In this document: piece after piece, positions 6,127 through 6,315 of the stretch
Numbering within the stretch: position 1 is the first letter of the stretch
Layout: every line of letters starts with the position of its first letter
Assembly (NCBI GenBank): GCA_016209995.1
Contig: JACQVC010000378.1
Location: 1 to 6,315, forward strand
Origin: Gemmatimonadota bacterium
GTDB taxonomy: Bacteria; Gemmatimonadota; Gemmatimonadetes; Longimicrobiales; Gaopeijiaceae
Length of the DNA: 6,315 bases
Direction: 5' to 3'
Translations under genes and position numbers: made by a program
The notes under the pieces: generated by a model
Databases searched by the model: none
What the model saw: the letters and a program-made list of their open reading frames with translations, nothing else
What the model was told of the DNA's origin: nothing

Positions 6127-6234
6127 ATGACGCCGCCGCCCCCCCAAGGTCCTGATCCCTGGTTAACGGATTCGACGACGAAATCGGCCATGCCGGATTC
6201 CATGCTTCCGACATTAGGGCGACGCTCCGCCTGA
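6127..6234 (+). CDS. Possible 35-residue peptide gene, translationally abutting the next gene
   Basis: The reading frame from ATG 6127 to TGA 6234 encodes 35 residues: M-T-P-P-P-P-Q-G-P-D-P-W-L-T-D at the start and M-L-P-T-L-G-R-R-S-A at the end. GGAGG (6120-6124) lies just before the ATG, although the two-base spacing is short. The stop is directly followed by the ATG of the next gene (TGA-ATG), which lacks its own Shine-Dalgarno sequence, so coupling would explain how that gene is translated. An overlapping mini-frame (6098-6130, nine codons, ending in ATGA with this start) has a better-placed GGGG. I recognise no family and no clear RiPP leader motif. It may instead be only a leader sequence. 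Confidence 0.35.
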   Translation: MTPPPPQGPDPWLTDSTTKSAMPDSMLPTLGRRSA

Positions 6235-6315
6235 ATGGACGGCCTCGACCGCCTGGGCTGGGCGGCCGGCTTGTCCATCGTGTCGTACGGCGTTCGCGTA
6301 GGCATCCGGGTGAAC
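6235..6315 (+). CDS. N-terminus of an unidentified protein, 3'-truncated by window edge (possibly HprK-related)
   Basis: From ATG 6235 the frame is open to the window end, 27 codons, reading M-D-G-L-D-R-L-G-W-A-A-G-L-S-I-V-S-Y-G-V-R-V-G-I-R-V-N. The text is protein-like: a short amphipathic start followed by an alternating hydrophobic strand Y-G-V-R-V-G-I-R-V. From memory, this opening resembles N-termini of HPr-kinase-related P-loop proteins in Gemmatimonadota and Acidobacteria, whose kinase motif would lie further downstream. That cannot be confirmed here because no catalytic motif is inside the window. There is no Shine-Dalgarno sequence at a good distance; coupling to the preceding small frame is the likely solution. 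Confidence 0.5.
   Translation, partial: MDGLDRLGWAAGLSIVSYGVRVGIRVN

Noticed and set aside
5863..6305. Longer frames on both strands around the end of the glycosyltransferase gene (5863-6234 plus, 5919-6305 minus)
   Set aside because: The plus frame begins inside the glycosyltransferase gene without a ribosome site; only its last 36 codons from ATG 6127 are considered. The minus frame covers the promoter and partial gene and has no domain character.

Overview
This is a GC-rich window with densely packed genes, no rRNA or tRNA, and no visible mobile element or CRISPR array. Gene style points to a Gram-negative bacterium, most likely Gemmatimonadota or another FCB-group lineage. Supporting signs are an ECF sigma factor followed by a short single-span membrane protein, a Spy/CpxP-like protein, MacAB-like export genes, and promoter candidates of the TTG / TAnnTTTG type known from Bacteroidetes. 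The taxonomic call is an inference from gene style, not from a marker gene.

Left part (1-2543, minus strand): a five-gene set read right to left. It holds an ECF sigma factor (1992-2543), a small single-span membrane protein that is the likely anti-sigma factor (1541-1909), a membrane-anchored periplasmic Spy/CpxP-like protein with two LTxxQ motifs (932-1396), a MacB/LolD-type ABC ATPase (181-885), and the N-terminus of a lipoprotein membrane-fusion (MacA/HlyD-type) adaptor that runs off the window (1-184). The layout resembles CnrH-CnrY-CnrX, where a periplasmic sensor and membrane anti-sigma control a sigma factor and a tripartite exporter. Here the exporter is of the ABC type. The ABC gene appears to start at a CTG codon behind a strong Shine-Dalgarno sequence.

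Middle (2544-3348): about 800 bases with no convincing gene. The region holds a possible promoter for the sigma operon, several strong inverted repeats, an AT-rich patch with a plus-strand promoter candidate that would read antisense into the next gene, and a hairpin just past that gene's stop.

Right-centre (3349-4769, minus strand): two genes 23 bases apart. The first encodes an unrecognised, largely disordered protein with a small C-terminal folded domain and a basic tail. The second encodes an ANTAR-domain response regulator whose receiver has lost the usual phosphorylation residues (Glu at the phospho-site, Gln-Asn for the acidic pair, Gln for the Lys).

Right part (4932-6315, plus strand): a family 2 glycosyltransferase (4932-5948), a possible terminator, a TTTG-N21-TATCTTTG promoter candidate, a possible 35-residue peptide gene (6127-6234), and the first 27 codons of a further gene (6235-6315). 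The peptide stop abuts that gene's ATG. The N-terminus of the last protein looks to me like those of HprK-related P-loop proteins found beside RiPP-type clusters in this kind of genome, but too little is present to be sure.
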